Positions 6,195 through 14,120 are shown, numbered from the stretch's first letter. The stretch is 24,000 nt of DNA from 2-12-FULL-41-16 sp964473715 (GCA_964473715.1 CAYYQC010000013.1:1-24000), one strand, 5' to 3'. Translations and numbers: made by a program. Notes: a model not told the origin generated them from the sequence alone.

Positions 6195-6424
6195 AAGCCG
6201 TTCTAAAAGTTTCGCTATGTGCCCTTAAATTAGGGTAAATAAGGACACTTTTGGTCTCCTCGTTGTGGTGTGCCACGTAGCGCATACCAATCTTGTGGTT
6301 ATATTCAAACCAAAACGCCGGGTATAGTCCCGGTTTTGTGAAGTCTTGGACTAGTTCGTGGTTCAGGGCGATGAACAAAAGGCCTTTAGGCTAGAATAAG
6401 TGGTTTGGATAAGGATAATAAACC
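6195..6424 (+). promoter_or_regulatory. long, possibly structured leader of the 6425 gene
   Basis: About 220 nt without a supported gene. It contains GTGG-TGTG-CCAC near 6266-6277, and a hairpin at 6311-6338: CAAAA, a 2-nt bulge, CCGGG, loop TATAGT, CCCGG, TTTTG. The T-run after this stem is short, so it is at best a weak attenuator. A possible Shine-Dalgarno AAGGA lies at 6411-6415, 9 nt before the ATG. The region is unlike other leaders here, which are almost absent. I cannot assign it to a riboswitch class. Confidence 0.35.
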
Positions 6425-7006
6425 ATGATTTTTCCGCCAGACCTGGATGTCATCAAGACTGCGGTTGTTAATGGGAGCCTAGTGCTTCCCGAAGGCTGTA
6501 GTTTCGAGGACTTCCATGGAATGGTGGCTGATCTCATGCTTGGAGAGTCAATTTTCAGGGGCTGCTTGCCAATCAAATTCGTTCGTAATCCAACGCCTAC
6601 GCCTGCGCGTGTAATGTTGGTCACAAATGAAAACCGATCGTATCTGCGATCGGGACTGGCGACATTCAGGACCGTCATTAGCCGTGACCCGTTTATTCTT
6701 CCGGTCCGTTGGTTTGAAGGGGTCGTACCCCCAAAAGCTGATTGGCTGAGAATGTGTCTGCGGGCAAAACACTCAAAGCCGGATCGTGATAGTCCTGCAA
6801 CGCCGACTGGGGAGTTTATCGTAAGCAGTTTTTACGGTAGTCCTGTCCAGGGAGAGATCCCTAGTTCCACCCAGCAGCTGTTGGTAAACAGTCTGTTTGG
6901 TGGCATTGGGGGCTCACGGGATACGCAGAACTTGCTTGAAGCCTCGGACTTCTGGTCCAAGTACGCCGAGATCGGTCCACCAGAAAACCTCGTCGAAGAG
7001 GGATAA
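6425..7006 (+). CDS. hypothetical protein in a GC-rich islet
   Basis: 193 residues beginning MIFPPDLDVIKTAVVNGS. It has no signal peptide or clear membrane segment and two Cys-containing stretches (EGCSFEDFHG and FRGCLPIKF) plus one later Cys. The middle contains alternating basic and hydrophobic sequence (FILPVRWFEGVVPPKADWLRM) and the C-terminus is acidic. I do not recognise the family. Base composition is higher in GC than the neighbouring housekeeping genes (about 50% in a line I counted, against about 40% in RNase J), and codon choice follows this. It has its own promoter, a long leader and a plausible Shine-Dalgarno (AAGGA, 6411-6415), and lies between the gmk terminator and the rplS promoter. 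This suggests a gene acquired from outside. Overlapping minus-strand frames are less convincing. Confidence 0.6.
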   Translation: MIFPPDLDVIKTAVVNGSLVLPEGCSFEDFHGMVADLMLGESIFRGCLPIKFVRNPTPTPARVMLVTNENRSYLRSGLATFRTVISRDPFILPVRWFEGVVPPKADWLRMCLRAKHSKPDRDSPATPTGEFIVSSFYGSPVQGEIPSSTQQLLVNSLFGGIGGSRDTQNLLEASDFWSKYAEIGPPENLVEEG

Positions 7007-7222
7007 GCCTGCCGTCGCGAGACGTTTGGCCCGCCGTACACCCGGCTGCAACGAGCGAATATCGAGGTGTTGGGGTTGGCTATTCGGCCGCCCACGCCAG
7101 GCAGTCCTGGCAACGCGAGTGTGCTCTGCGAAATGAGTACAAAGGAGGGAGGCGATTCTACAATCGCCATTCCCTAGGTCTGATAAATTTTACCGGCCCT
7201 AGAAAATGAAGCCCTCCGCCCA
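7007..7222 (+). other. GC-rich 3' region of the islet with hairpins
   Basis: 216 nt without a supported gene. Two clear hairpins: GCCAGG (7096-7101) / CCTGGC (7106-7111), loop CAGT; and GGGA-GGCGAT (7147-7156) / ATCGCC (7163-7168) with TCCC at 7171-7174. Neither is followed by a T-run, so they are not standard intrinsic terminators. Composition is like the preceding gene, so the acquired segment probably extends to here. Confidence 0.4.
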
Positions 7223-7251
7223 TTGACAAAAGTTATGGCATCGGCTAAAAT
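7223..7251 (+). promoter_or_regulatory. promoter of rplS
   Basis: TTGACA (7223-7228), 17-bp spacer, TAAAAT (7246-7251). The expected start near 7258 gives a leader of about 64 nt. Confidence 0.8.
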
Positions 7252-7273
7252 AGCCCCAGTTTATTACTTCGAC

Positions 7274-7301
7274 GTTGGTCCCAAATAGGGTAAAATCCAA
7301 C
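7274..7301 (+). promoter_or_regulatory. hairpin in the rplS leader
   Basis: GTTGG (7274-7278) pairs with CCAAC (7297-7301), enclosing CCC / GGG (7280-7282 and 7288-7290). It ends 20 nt before the start codon, which has no Shine-Dalgarno. Autoregulatory L19 leaders are known in Bacilli; whether this acts in the same way is an inference. Confidence 0.4.
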
Positions 7302-7321
7302 CTCTCGCTAATTATTTCACT

Positions 7322-7666
7322 ATGTCAGAAGATATTCGTTTGGACTTAAAGCCAGGGATGATCGTTAAAGTTCATCAAAAAATTAAAGAATTGAATGCCA
7401 AAGGTGAAGAAAAGGAACGTATCCAGATCTTTGAAGGTATGGTAATCGCCCAAAAGCACGGCGGTGAACAAGGTGCAACCGTTACTGTGCGCAAAGTTTC
7501 CGAAGGTGTGGGTGTAGAAAAAATCTACCCAATCCATTCCCCAGTAGTAGATAAAATCGAATTGGTTCGCCAAATGAAGGTTCGCCAAGCTCGTCCTTAT
7601 TACCTCCGCACTCATAAAAAACGTCTTAAAGAAGTAAAACCAGTTGCCGAAAAGAAAGCTGAGTAA
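7322..7666 (+). CDS. rplS: 50S ribosomal protein L19
   Basis: 114 residues, the usual length. It lies at the 30S-50S interface of the ribosome. Diagnostic sequence: RLDLKPGMIVKVHQKIKE at the N-terminus, RIQIFEGMVIAQKHGG, TVTVRKVSEGVGVEKIYPIHSPVVDKIE and RQARPYYLR near the C-terminus, followed by a short Lys-rich tail. The start MSEDIR has no Shine-Dalgarno but has a clear promoter and a hairpin leader. A terminator follows 18 nt after the stop, so the gene is transcribed alone. In many bacteria rplS follows trmD in an operon with rpsP; here it stands alone between two GC-rich islets. Confidence 0.96.
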   Translation: MSEDIRLDLKPGMIVKVHQKIKELNAKGEEKERIQIFEGMVIAQKHGGEQGATVTVRKVSEGVGVEKIYPIHSPVVDKIELVRQMKVRQARPYYLRTHKKRLKEVKPVAEKKAE

Positions 7667-7683
7667 TTTCTCTTACAATAAAC

Positions 7684-7713
7684 AAAAACCTCTCTAATTT
7701 GGAGAGGTTTTTT
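7684..7713 (+). terminator. intrinsic terminator after rplS
   Basis: AACCTCTC (7687-7694) pairs with GAGAGGTT (7702-7709), loop TAATTTG, A-run before and T-run to 7713. Confidence 0.9.
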
Positions 7714-7742
7714 AATTTGTAATCCTATCCCCCAATAGAGGG

Positions 7743-7771
7743 TTGACAAAAAAGCGATTTTATAATACATT
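7743..7771 (+). promoter_or_regulatory. probable promoter upstream of the His-motif membrane protein
   Basis: TTGACA (7743-7748) with TACATT 17 bp downstream (7766-7771). A perfect TATAAT at 7761-7766 is only 12 bp from the TTGACA, so either the spacing is unusual or the pair is TTGACA/TACATT. A second -10-like TATAGT lies at 7851-7856, just upstream of the gene. Confidence 0.5.
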
Positions 7772-7876
7772 ATTCTGTTTATTTGAATTACGTTTGGTTA
7801 TAGCTTTATGCCTTTGGTGGGTAAAAAGGTGTGACTAAATGGTAGTATTGTATAGTCATGGCCGCGACCCCTCAGT

Positions 7877-8581
7877 TTGGAGAAGGTATTGGAATACCTG
7901 ATCGCGTTCACAGCTCTCCTCATGGGCGCTCTGTCCATGGGATTTACCATCACTCACGTCCATGCCTTCGTTCATATCGGAGGTCTGAGGAAGGAGAAAA
8001 GGCCGATCACCATCGGTCTGTACGGATACCCACATCTCCAGCACCACCGGGACATCCCTCACACGGTGGAGTTGGGGCCGACTAGGCCTGGGCTCCTAGA
8101 GTATATCAGGATCGGGAGGATGCAGAGGGACCTTCGGTTCGTGTGGCAGAATCTCTGTCGTCATAGCCGGTGGACCCCGATGCGCCTTTTGATCGGGTAT
8201 CGGACGATTCGAATGATGCTGACCACCGGAATCGCAGTCAGTCTGTTCGCAGATCTGACCACGGCTTTCGGGTACGCTCTGCTGGTCTCCGGCGCATACA
8301 TGGTCGGCTCCTGTCTGATGTTCGGGGGTTACGACCTCTGGCATCTCTGGACCCACATCAATGGACCGTTCGTTTCCCACCATCATGCTGTACATCACGG
8401 TGCTCAGCGCCGTGGTCTTGGTATGTGGTTCTGGAATGACCTGGACCAGCCCAAGAAAAGTCGCTATCTCCGCCTAACCATTGCGGAGGTCCACATAGCC
8501 GAGTTTTGTCTTGGTCATCTCATGCCGGCTCGGCGTTCCCGTTGGCAGACGGAGAACGCGGCGCTCGAAAGCAAGTCGTGA
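7877..8581 (+). CDS. membrane protein with fatty acid hydroxylase-like His motifs
   Basis: 234 residues from a TTG at 7877, the only start codon after the in-frame stop at 7853; the next in-frame ATG (7922) would cut the first membrane segment, so the 5' end may be truncated. Hydrophobic segments lie at about residues 5-25 and 114-150. GYDLWHLWTHINGPF followed by HHHAVHHGA gives HX3H (His156, His160) and HX2HH (His170, His173, His174), as in the di-iron fatty acid hydroxylase / sterol desaturase superfamily. The third HX2HH motif, normally C-terminal, is absent there, but HLQHH occurs early (His53, His56, His57). The function is therefore uncertain. Composition is GC-rich (35 of 60 in the line at 8221), unlike neighbours, suggesting transfer. 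It converges with uvrA. Confidence 0.6.
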   Translation: MEKVLEYLIAFTALLMGALSMGFTITHVHAFVHIGGLRKEKRPITIGLYGYPHLQHHRDIPHTVELGPTRPGLLEYIRIGRMQRDLRFVWQNLCRHSRWTPMRLLIGYRTIRMMLTTGIAVSLFADLTTAFGYALLVSGAYMVGSCLMFGGYDLWHLWTHINGPFVSHHHAVHHGAQRRGLGMWFWNDLDQPKKSRYLRLTIAEVHIAEFCLGHLMPARRSRWQTENAALESKS

Positions 8582-8690
8582 TAAGATCCCACCTCGTTCT
8601 TTCCTCTCATTGGCGTGTGACCTCTGCCAGTCGCGTGCCAATTCCCATTGCCTATCATATTTGGTGGTTAGTGGAAATTGCTTAGTTAAT

Positions 8691-8721
8691 AAAAAAATCC
8701 TCTTTAACAGAGGATTTTTTT
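8691..8721. terminator. bidirectional terminator between the islet gene and uvrA
   Basis: TCCTCT (8698-8703) pairs with AGAGGA (8709-8714), loop TTAAC, with seven A before and seven T after. It serves both convergent genes; the uvrA stop is 4 bp away. Confidence 0.9.
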
Positions 8722-8724
8722 ATT

Positions 8725-11529
8725 TTATTTTTTATTCTCTATCAAATATTTCCCAGTCCAACTTTTCTTCGCGGCCATCACTGTGGCTGGCGTACCAGCA
8801 GCCACCACTTCACCACCACGCTTGCCGCCATCTGGACCAAGATCAACAATCCAATCAGCCGCACCAATAATATCAGTATTATGTTCAATTACAAGTACAG
8901 TATTACCTTTGTCTACTAATTGGTTAAGAACAGAAAGTAATTTTTGAATATCTTCAAAATGTAAACCAGTACTTGGTTCATCCAATATATATAAAGTTTT
9001 TCCTGTTGAGCGGCGAGAAAGTTCTGTGGCCAATTTAATACGTTGTGCTTCACCACCAGACAATGTAGTAGCGGGTTGGCGTAAACGCACATAGCCTAGC
9101 CCGACAGTACGGAGGATTTGCAGTTTTTCACGAATGGCCGGAATGTGTTGGAAAAAAGCAAAGGCTTCTTCCACAGTCATATCAAGCACCTCAGCAATGT
9201 GTTTATCTCGGTAATGAATTTCCAAAACTTCTTTGGTGTATCGTGTGCCATGACATTCACTACATTCAATAAATACATCATTCAAAAAGTGCATTGGAAT
9301 AGTAGTGTAACCTTCACCGCCGCAAGCTTCACAACGTCCACCATCCTTAACATTAAAACTAAAAGTACCTGCATTCATTCCGCGTAAACGCGCTTCTGGT
9401 AACTCAGCGTATAAATCACGAATCACGGTAAATAAACCAGTGTAGGTGGCAGGATTAGAGCGGGGAGTGCGACCAATTGGAGTTTGATCAATAGTAATTA
9501 CTTTATCAATATTATCCAAACCAGTAATGCTTTTGTGCGCGCCAGGTACAGCATGTGCATGATAAAAATGATTGCCAAGAGCGCGACTAAGAATATCAAT
9601 GACCAAACTAGATTTTCCAGAACCTGATACACCAGTAAAACAGGTAAAAGTTCCAAGTGGAATAGAAACATCAATGTTTTTGAGGTTATGCGCCGTTGCG
9701 CCTTTGACCACAATAGACAAACCATTGCCTGTGCGTGGTTTGGTACGACCATTATTTACATTTTCCGTACCGGCTAAATATTTACCAGTTAAAGAATTTT
9801 TATTTTTACTAATTTGCGCTGCGGTACCAGCCGCAATAATTTCACCACCATATTCACCAGCACCAGGACCCACATCAATAATGTGGTCAGCCGCTTTCAT
9901 AATGGCTTTGTCATGTTCTACCACAATTACTGTATTGCCAGCATCACGCAAAGTTTGCAAAGTCTGCACTAATTGATCGTTATCTTTTGGATGTAAACCA
10001 ATGGAAGGCTCATCAAGAATATAAATAAGGCCAGATAAACCAGCGGATAATTGGGTGGAAAGACGAATGCGTTGTGCTTCACCACCAGATACGGTAGCCA
10101 GTGAACGATTCAAACTTAAATATGGAAGACCTACATCAGTAAGATGTTCTACGCGTTTAGTAATTTCTTTTACTAAAGGCACAACAACTGGAATTTGGTA
10201 GGCAGGATTTTTGGTAAGAGATTTAAAATATACAGATGCTTCATCAATACTTAAATCAACCACATCGGCTACGCTTTGATCTGCTACCTTAATATATAAA
10301 TTATCTTCTTTTAAACGTTGACCATGACATACAGAACATTCGCGTTCACGCATGTATTGTTCAATTTCTTTTTTTAAAAAATCAGATTTGGTTTCCAAAT
10401 AGCGTTGGGTTAATCCAGGAATAATACCTTCATAGCGCAATTCTTCTTTGCCTACTTGGTATAATTGGCCGTCAGTTCCAAACCAAAGTTTATCCATGAC
10501 TGGTTGTGGTAAAGATTCTACTGGTACATCCATGGAAAAATTATGTTTGAGAGAAACCTGTTCCAAAAGTGCTAAATTAGTTTGTTGGCTTCCAACCAAA
10601 CGAGTCCAGGGTTGAATTGCGCCTTCTGCCAGAGTTAAACGGGGATTAGGAATAACTAGGTTTGGTTCAACTTCTAAAGTAATTCCTAAACCAGTACAGC
10701 GAGGGCAGGCACCATATGGACTATTAAAACTAAATGAGCGTGGTTCAATTGGTGAAAAATTTCGACCACAAGTACTACAGACGGGGCGTTCAGAAAAAGT
10801 TACTTCTTCACCAGCTTCATCAATTACTACGCAATGACCATTGCCTAAATCCAGGGCTTTGGTTACGCTAGCAGCCAATTGTGTTTTTACACCGGGTTTA
10901 ATAGTGGCCACAATCACGGAAACATCGTATTTTTCCGTGGCATTAAAATTGAATTTAGCAAGCGCGGCCAAAGTCATGGGTGTGCCATTAATCAAAACTT
11001 TTTCCACATCTGCACGTTCCAATCGGCTTTTGAGATTTTTTAAAACCACGGTTTCTTGTTGCAAAAGAGGGGCTGCCAAAATTACTTCTTGTTTTCGGGC
11101 CAATTCACGAATTTTTTCCACAATAATTCCAGGGGAAAAAGTAGTGACCGGAGTTTTGCAGGTTGGACAATGCTGTACACCACAACGCGCAAATAATAAC
11201 CGAATATAATCGTAAATTTCTGTGGCCGTACCCACAGTAGAGCGGGGATTGGCAGTATAATTGCGTTGCTCAATGGCAATGGTAGGGGACAAGCCAGTAA
11301 TTTCATCCACATCTGGTTTATCAGCCATGTCCATAAATTGCCGGGCATAGGCATTGAGACTCTCAGCATACCGACGCTGTCCTTCGGCATAAATAGTATC
11401 AAAAGCCAAAGAGGACTTTCCTGAGCCGGAAAGTCCTGTAATGACCACTAATTTGTTTTTTGGGATTTCTAGAGAAACGTTTTTAAGGTTGTGAACGCGA
11501 GCACCAGAGATTTTGATGAAGTCAGACAT
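8725..11529 (-). CDS. uvrA: excinuclease ABC subunit A
   Basis: 934 residues, full length. UvrA is the dimeric ABC-type ATPase that finds bulky DNA lesions and loads UvrB in nucleotide excision repair. Visible features in order: Walker A GLSGSGKSS (residues 32-40), the UvrB-binding region with YARQFMDMADKPDVDEITGLSP, zinc site CSTC...CPRC, first signature VSGGEAQRIRLS and Walker B ILDEPSIGLHP, second Walker A GVSGSGKSSL, second zinc site CEAC...CSEC, signature LSGGEAQRIKLA and ILDEPSTGLHFED. Both nucleotide sites look intact; the first signature has Val instead of Leu. It starts 20 nt after the pilin-like gene on the same strand, so it may be part of the dsbA-like operon. A bidirectional terminator follows. 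Confidence 0.97.
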   Translation of the reverse strand: MSDFIKISGARVHNLKNVSLEIPKNKLVVITGLSGSGKSSLAFDTIYAEGQRRYAESLNAYARQFMDMADKPDVDEITGLSPTIAIEQRNYTANPRSTVGTATEIYDYIRLLFARCGVQHCPTCKTPVTTFSPGIIVEKIRELARKQEVILAAPLLQQETVVLKNLKSRLERADVEKVLINGTPMTLAALAKFNFNATEKYDVSVIVATIKPGVKTQLAASVTKALDLGNGHCVVIDEAGEEVTFSERPVCSTCGRNFSPIEPRSFSFNSPYGACPRCTGLGITLEVEPNLVIPNPRLTLAEGAIQPWTRLVGSQQTNLALLEQVSLKHNFSMDVPVESLPQPVMDKLWFGTDGQLYQVGKEELRYEGIIPGLTQRYLETKSDFLKKEIEQYMRERECSVCHGQRLKEDNLYIKVADQSVADVVDLSIDEASVYFKSLTKNPAYQIPVVVPLVKEITKRVEHLTDVGLPYLSLNRSLATVSGGEAQRIRLSTQLSAGLSGLIYILDEPSIGLHPKDNDQLVQTLQTLRDAGNTVIVVEHDKAIMKAADHIIDVGPGAGEYGGEIIAAGTAAQISKNKNSLTGKYLAGTENVNNGRTKPRTGNGLSIVVKGATAHNLKNIDVSIPLGTFTCFTGVSGSGKSSLVIDILSRALGNHFYHAHAVPGAHKSITGLDNIDKVITIDQTPIGRTPRSNPATYTGLFTVIRDLYAELPEARLRGMNAGTFSFNVKDGGRCEACGGEGYTTIPMHFLNDVFIECSECHGTRYTKEVLEIHYRDKHIAEVLDMTVEEAFAFFQHIPAIREKLQILRTVGLGYVRLRQPATTLSGGEAQRIKLATELSRRSTGKTLYILDEPSTGLHFEDIQKLLSVLNQLVDKGNTVLVIEHNTDIIGAADWIVDLGPDGGKRGGEVVAAGTPATVMAAKKSWTGKYLIENKK

Positions 11530-11549
11530 AGTTTAGGCAGGCGGTAAGG

Positions 11550-13286
11550 TTAGTTGCCAAAGGAGTCAAGTCTCGCTGCCCCAATCTGGGCAAACACCTC
11601 AGGCGGTAAATTGAAGTCTAAATATAACCCTTTTCCCTTGCTTCCGTCAATATCCCCAAGCGGGATGTAGCCTTTGGGAGAAAAGTAATCAATATCAAAG
11701 TTTGAATCTTCATAATTTTGGCTTTGCCAAATTCCAGCACTACCCTTACCGTCTGCGTCTTTATATGTATAAATTAGAGAATCATTATTTTCCCAATTAC
11801 CATTTAGTTGGTTTTTAATCACAATTCCGACTAATTCACCTGAGGCTTGATTTGTGGCGCCTCCAGTTAATCGACATCTAGTTTTAAGTGCGCCAATATC
11901 TTCGGCTGAAATTTTGTATCGAACTACGTATTCTCGTAAATTGCCTGGTCTATTAATAATTAAAATAATTGGAGTGCTTTCAATGTAGCTTTCATTACTT
12001 TCATCAGTTACAATTACACGCTCGCCAAAAGTTTTTAATAATCCTTCCGCACCTATATTAGTACTGTTTGGTGTAAATTTACACGCACTATATAACCAAA
12101 TTTCATTGTCTAACGCTGAAGTGCTGGCACTGTCTTGAAACCAGTGATCATCATCATCTTCTTCTAATTTACCTACCAAGTTATCGCTGCCTTTGGTAAT
12201 AATAGTTTGTAAAAGATTATCCGCTTTGTAATAAATAACAATGTCTCCAGACCAACATGCGGATTGTCTTTGTAATTCATCAGCGCCCATGGTGAATTCA
12301 CCTTGAGAAACAGCTTGAGTTTTATCTGGAGGTTCAGTAAATGGTAGACATACTGAACTGGCACCACAAATATCTCCCAAACAACTTTGACCTAATGTTC
12401 CTTCTACTAAATAACGATGGCCGCATAAAGGAGAGTTTTTTTCATTCGTTGTGCTTTCGGTTGCCTTTTTCTTTATCTCATTGATAATTACTATTTTTTC
12501 AGTAAAACTTAAAGTAGTACTGGCATTAATTATTTCCATGGCTTTTAAGTCGGCGGCAGTTAGAGTTTTCGGAGCGCCTGCTTTTGAGCTAATTGAATAA
12601 CCTAAACTTTCTGCTTGACTAAGTATGATTTTTTTCTCTTCATCGGATATCGCGGCTTTATCTGGCCCTAAATACGCTAATTTTCCGTCTTCAAGTTCAG
12701 CACAAAATGGCGGAGCAATTACTGCCGTATTAATCATCCAGGTTTTTGGTAAACGTAATTCTACTAAGTATGGATTAATAGTATTTAAAATTACGTATGA
12801 TAATGAAAGTAAAATAAGTCCAGTGAGTGAACCAGCAATTTTCTTTTTGGCACTACTAATTGAATCAGCATTACCACCAGACATTACCCATCCAAAACCA
12901 GCCGCAATAATCACCGACACTGCTAAGATGCCTGCAATCCACATGCCATATTCATACGCGTACTTAATGAAATCCCCAATATCAGTAAAATTTCTTTTAC
13001 CACCAAAACTAATTTTAGTAGTTGCTTCACCTGAAGCTAAACAAAACCCCATTCTTTCTCCTACCGCATTTTTTCCTTCATTCGCGGCTACACCGCAAGA
13101 TGCTTGCGCGTCTTTACCATCATAAAAAAATTCTTTGAAATCACCTTCGTCAGGAGCAAAACCCTGTTGGTTTTTACACTGTGTTTCTGTAAAACACCGT
13201 GAATCAAATTGGCCATGCGCAATGAGTGGTGAGAAAGTAAAAAATAGTATCGCGAGACTGGCCAGAGTTAAACAAAGGCGTCGCAT
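11550..13286 (-). CDS. exported protein with type IV secretion pilin-like segment
   Basis: 578 residues. A signal peptide (MRRLCLTLASLAILFFTF, cleavage near AHG-QF, residue 25) is followed by a short Cys-containing region (Cys31, Cys37, Cys64, Cys82), two membrane segments (about 113-136 and 150-170) joined by a short basic loop with SSAKKKIAGS, and then about 400 residues of predicted exterior sequence with further Cys. The two-helix part, with GWVMSGGNADSISSAKKKIAGSLTGLILL, is like the VirB2/TrbC-type T4SS pilin family common in Patescibacteria. The long C-terminal part has no domain I recognise. It follows the dsbA-like gene by 9 nt; a thiol oxidoreductase next to a Cys-containing exported protein suggests that its disulphides are the substrate. 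Confidence 0.75.
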   Translation of the reverse strand: MRRLCLTLASLAILFFTFSPLIAHGQFDSRCFTETQCKNQQGFAPDEGDFKEFFYDGKDAQASCGVAANEGKNAVGERMGFCLASGEATTKISFGGKRNFTDIGDFIKYAYEYGMWIAGILAVSVIIAAGFGWVMSGGNADSISSAKKKIAGSLTGLILLSLSYVILNTINPYLVELRLPKTWMINTAVIAPPFCAELEDGKLAYLGPDKAAISDEEKKIILSQAESLGYSISSKAGAPKTLTAADLKAMEIINASTTLSFTEKIVIINEIKKKATESTTNEKNSPLCGHRYLVEGTLGQSCLGDICGASSVCLPFTEPPDKTQAVSQGEFTMGADELQRQSACWSGDIVIYYKADNLLQTIITKGSDNLVGKLEEDDDDHWFQDSASTSALDNEIWLYSACKFTPNSTNIGAEGLLKTFGERVIVTDESNESYIESTPIILIINRPGNLREYVVRYKISAEDIGALKTRCRLTGGATNQASGELVGIVIKNQLNGNWENNDSLIYTYKDADGKGSAGIWQSQNYEDSNFDIDYFSPKGYIPLGDIDGSKGKGLYLDFNLPPEVFAQIGAARLDSFGN

Positions 13287-13295
13287 ATGTAAAAA

Positions 13296-14048
13296 TTATG
13301 ATTTCAAATTACGTAAAATGGCCGCGTCCCAAGTGGCTCTGTCTGTACTTCCTTCAAATACTTCGTTATTTACAAAATAGGTTGGCGTGCCGCGTACACC
13401 AAGACTGCTTGCGTCTTTAACATCTTGTTCAATGGCGGAAAAGAATTGGTGAGTATTGCGGCAAGTAGTAAAAGCATTCATGTCTAAACCCACTTCTTGT
13501 CCGGCCGCGTCCAAATCAACAGCACTTAATTTTTTAGTATTAAAAACATGGTGATAAAATGGCCAAAATTTTCCTTGAGCATTGGCACAGGCGGCAGCTT
13601 CAGCGGCTGTTACAGCATTTGGGTGAAGGCTGGCCAATGGTAAAGATTTAAACACTACATTTACACCACCACCGTAGGTTTCCAAGACATCACTAAATAC
13701 CTGATAATTGTCTTGAGAAAAAGGACATTCAAAATCAATAAAAGCTACTACCGTAATAGGACTTTTGGCTGGGCCAAGTCTTGGATCTGTTTCCCTTGTT
13801 AAAGTCTCCCAACCAGTCGGTGGGGCTTTGGGAGCTTCTTTACTGCCACTACCTTTGGAAAACTTTCCAGAATTAAACTTGGCATAAGTAGCCACATTTT
13901 CTTCCAAAGTGCCATATTTAAGTTGCCACAAATATTGGGCCATTAGCACACCAAAACCCACTAAAAAAAGAGTAAATAAAACTCCAAAACCCACTAAAAA
14001 TGGGTGGTGTTTGCGAGGTGGAACAGGTGGCAAAGAAGTAGGGACCAT
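13296..14048 (-). CDS. membrane-anchored DsbA-family thioredoxin-fold protein, CPFS active site
   Basis: 250 residues: Pro-rich cytoplasmic start, one membrane anchor (about 18-39), a Ser/Lys/Gly linker, then a DsbA-type thioredoxin domain. AFIDFECPFSQDNY places the active site at Cys108-Pro-Phe-Ser111, and the cis-Pro loop is GVRGTPTYFVN (Pro222). Two further Cys (154 and 196) lie in the helical insert. The usual CxxC has become CxxS, so this protein cannot form an intramolecular active-site disulphide; it may act as an isomerase-like or mixed-disulphide carrier, or work with the other two Cys. The start at 14048 lies 9 nt after TACAAT; an ATG 21 nt upstream would lie in that promoter. The gene precedes the pilin-like gene by 9 nt. 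Confidence 0.85.
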   Translation of the reverse strand: MVPTSLPPVPPRKHHPFLVGFGVLFTLFLVGFGVLMAQYLWQLKYGTLEENVATYAKFNSGKFSKGSGSKEAPKAPPTGWETLTRETDPRLGPAKSPITVVAFIDFECPFSQDNYQVFSDVLETYGGGVNVVFKSLPLASLHPNAVTAAEAAACANAQGKFWPFYHHVFNTKKLSAVDLDAAGQEVGLDMNAFTTCRNTHQFFSAIEQDVKDASSLGVRGTPTYFVNNEVFEGSTDRATWDAAILRNLKS

Positions 14049-14057
14049 ACTAATAAA

Positions 14058-14063
14058 ATTGTA
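14058..14063 (-). promoter_or_regulatory. -10 box of the dsbA-like / pilin-like / uvrA unit
   Basis: TACAAT on the minus strand, 9 nt from the ATG at 14048, giving another nearly leaderless start. The -35 region at optimal spacing reads TAGGAA, a poor match. Confidence 0.4.
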
Positions 14064-14091
14064 GCACATTTAGGCCAAAATTCCTACGGGG

Positions 14092-14120
14092 TTGACACTC
14101 ATAGCTCTTTATAGTAGGAT
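14092..14120 (+). promoter_or_regulatory. promoter of secG
   Basis: TTGACA (14092-14097), 17-bp spacer, TAGGAT (14115-14120). Expected start near 14127. It is divergent from the dsbA-like promoter about 30 bp away. Confidence 0.65.

Noticed and set aside
6193..6378. A 61-codon minus-strand frame across the leader of the 6425 gene
   Set aside because: The translation looks moderately protein-like, but the start is TTG and no minus-strand promoter was found; it also lies opposite a good plus-strand promoter. Homologues would be needed to accept it.
6832..7170. A 112-codon minus-strand frame and a 79-codon plus-strand frame over the end of islet 1
   Set aside because: Both overlap the better-supported 6425 gene, have no ribosome binding site, and look like by-products of high GC content.
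7743..7766. Promoter class with a 12-bp spacer (TTGACA-12-TATAAT at 7743, TTGACA-12-TATAGT at 14092)
   Set aside because: Both sites also have an acceptable -10 box at 17 bp, and two or three cases in AT-rich DNA are not enough to claim a new class.
7858..8085. ATG-started frame at 7858 as the true start of the His-motif gene
   Set aside because: It is in a different frame and its product has no hydrophobic segment or motif. Joining it to the 7877 frame would require a frameshift for which there is no homology evidence.
5572..8581. UGA recoding to glycine, as in some other CPR lineages
   Set aside because: TGA ends the pseudouridine synthase, endonuclease Q-like and His-motif genes at the expected places, so the code is standard.
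6195..8690. Transposon or integron boundaries around the GC-rich islets
   Set aside because: I found no transposase, terminal inverted repeats, target duplications or attC-like sites at the edges.
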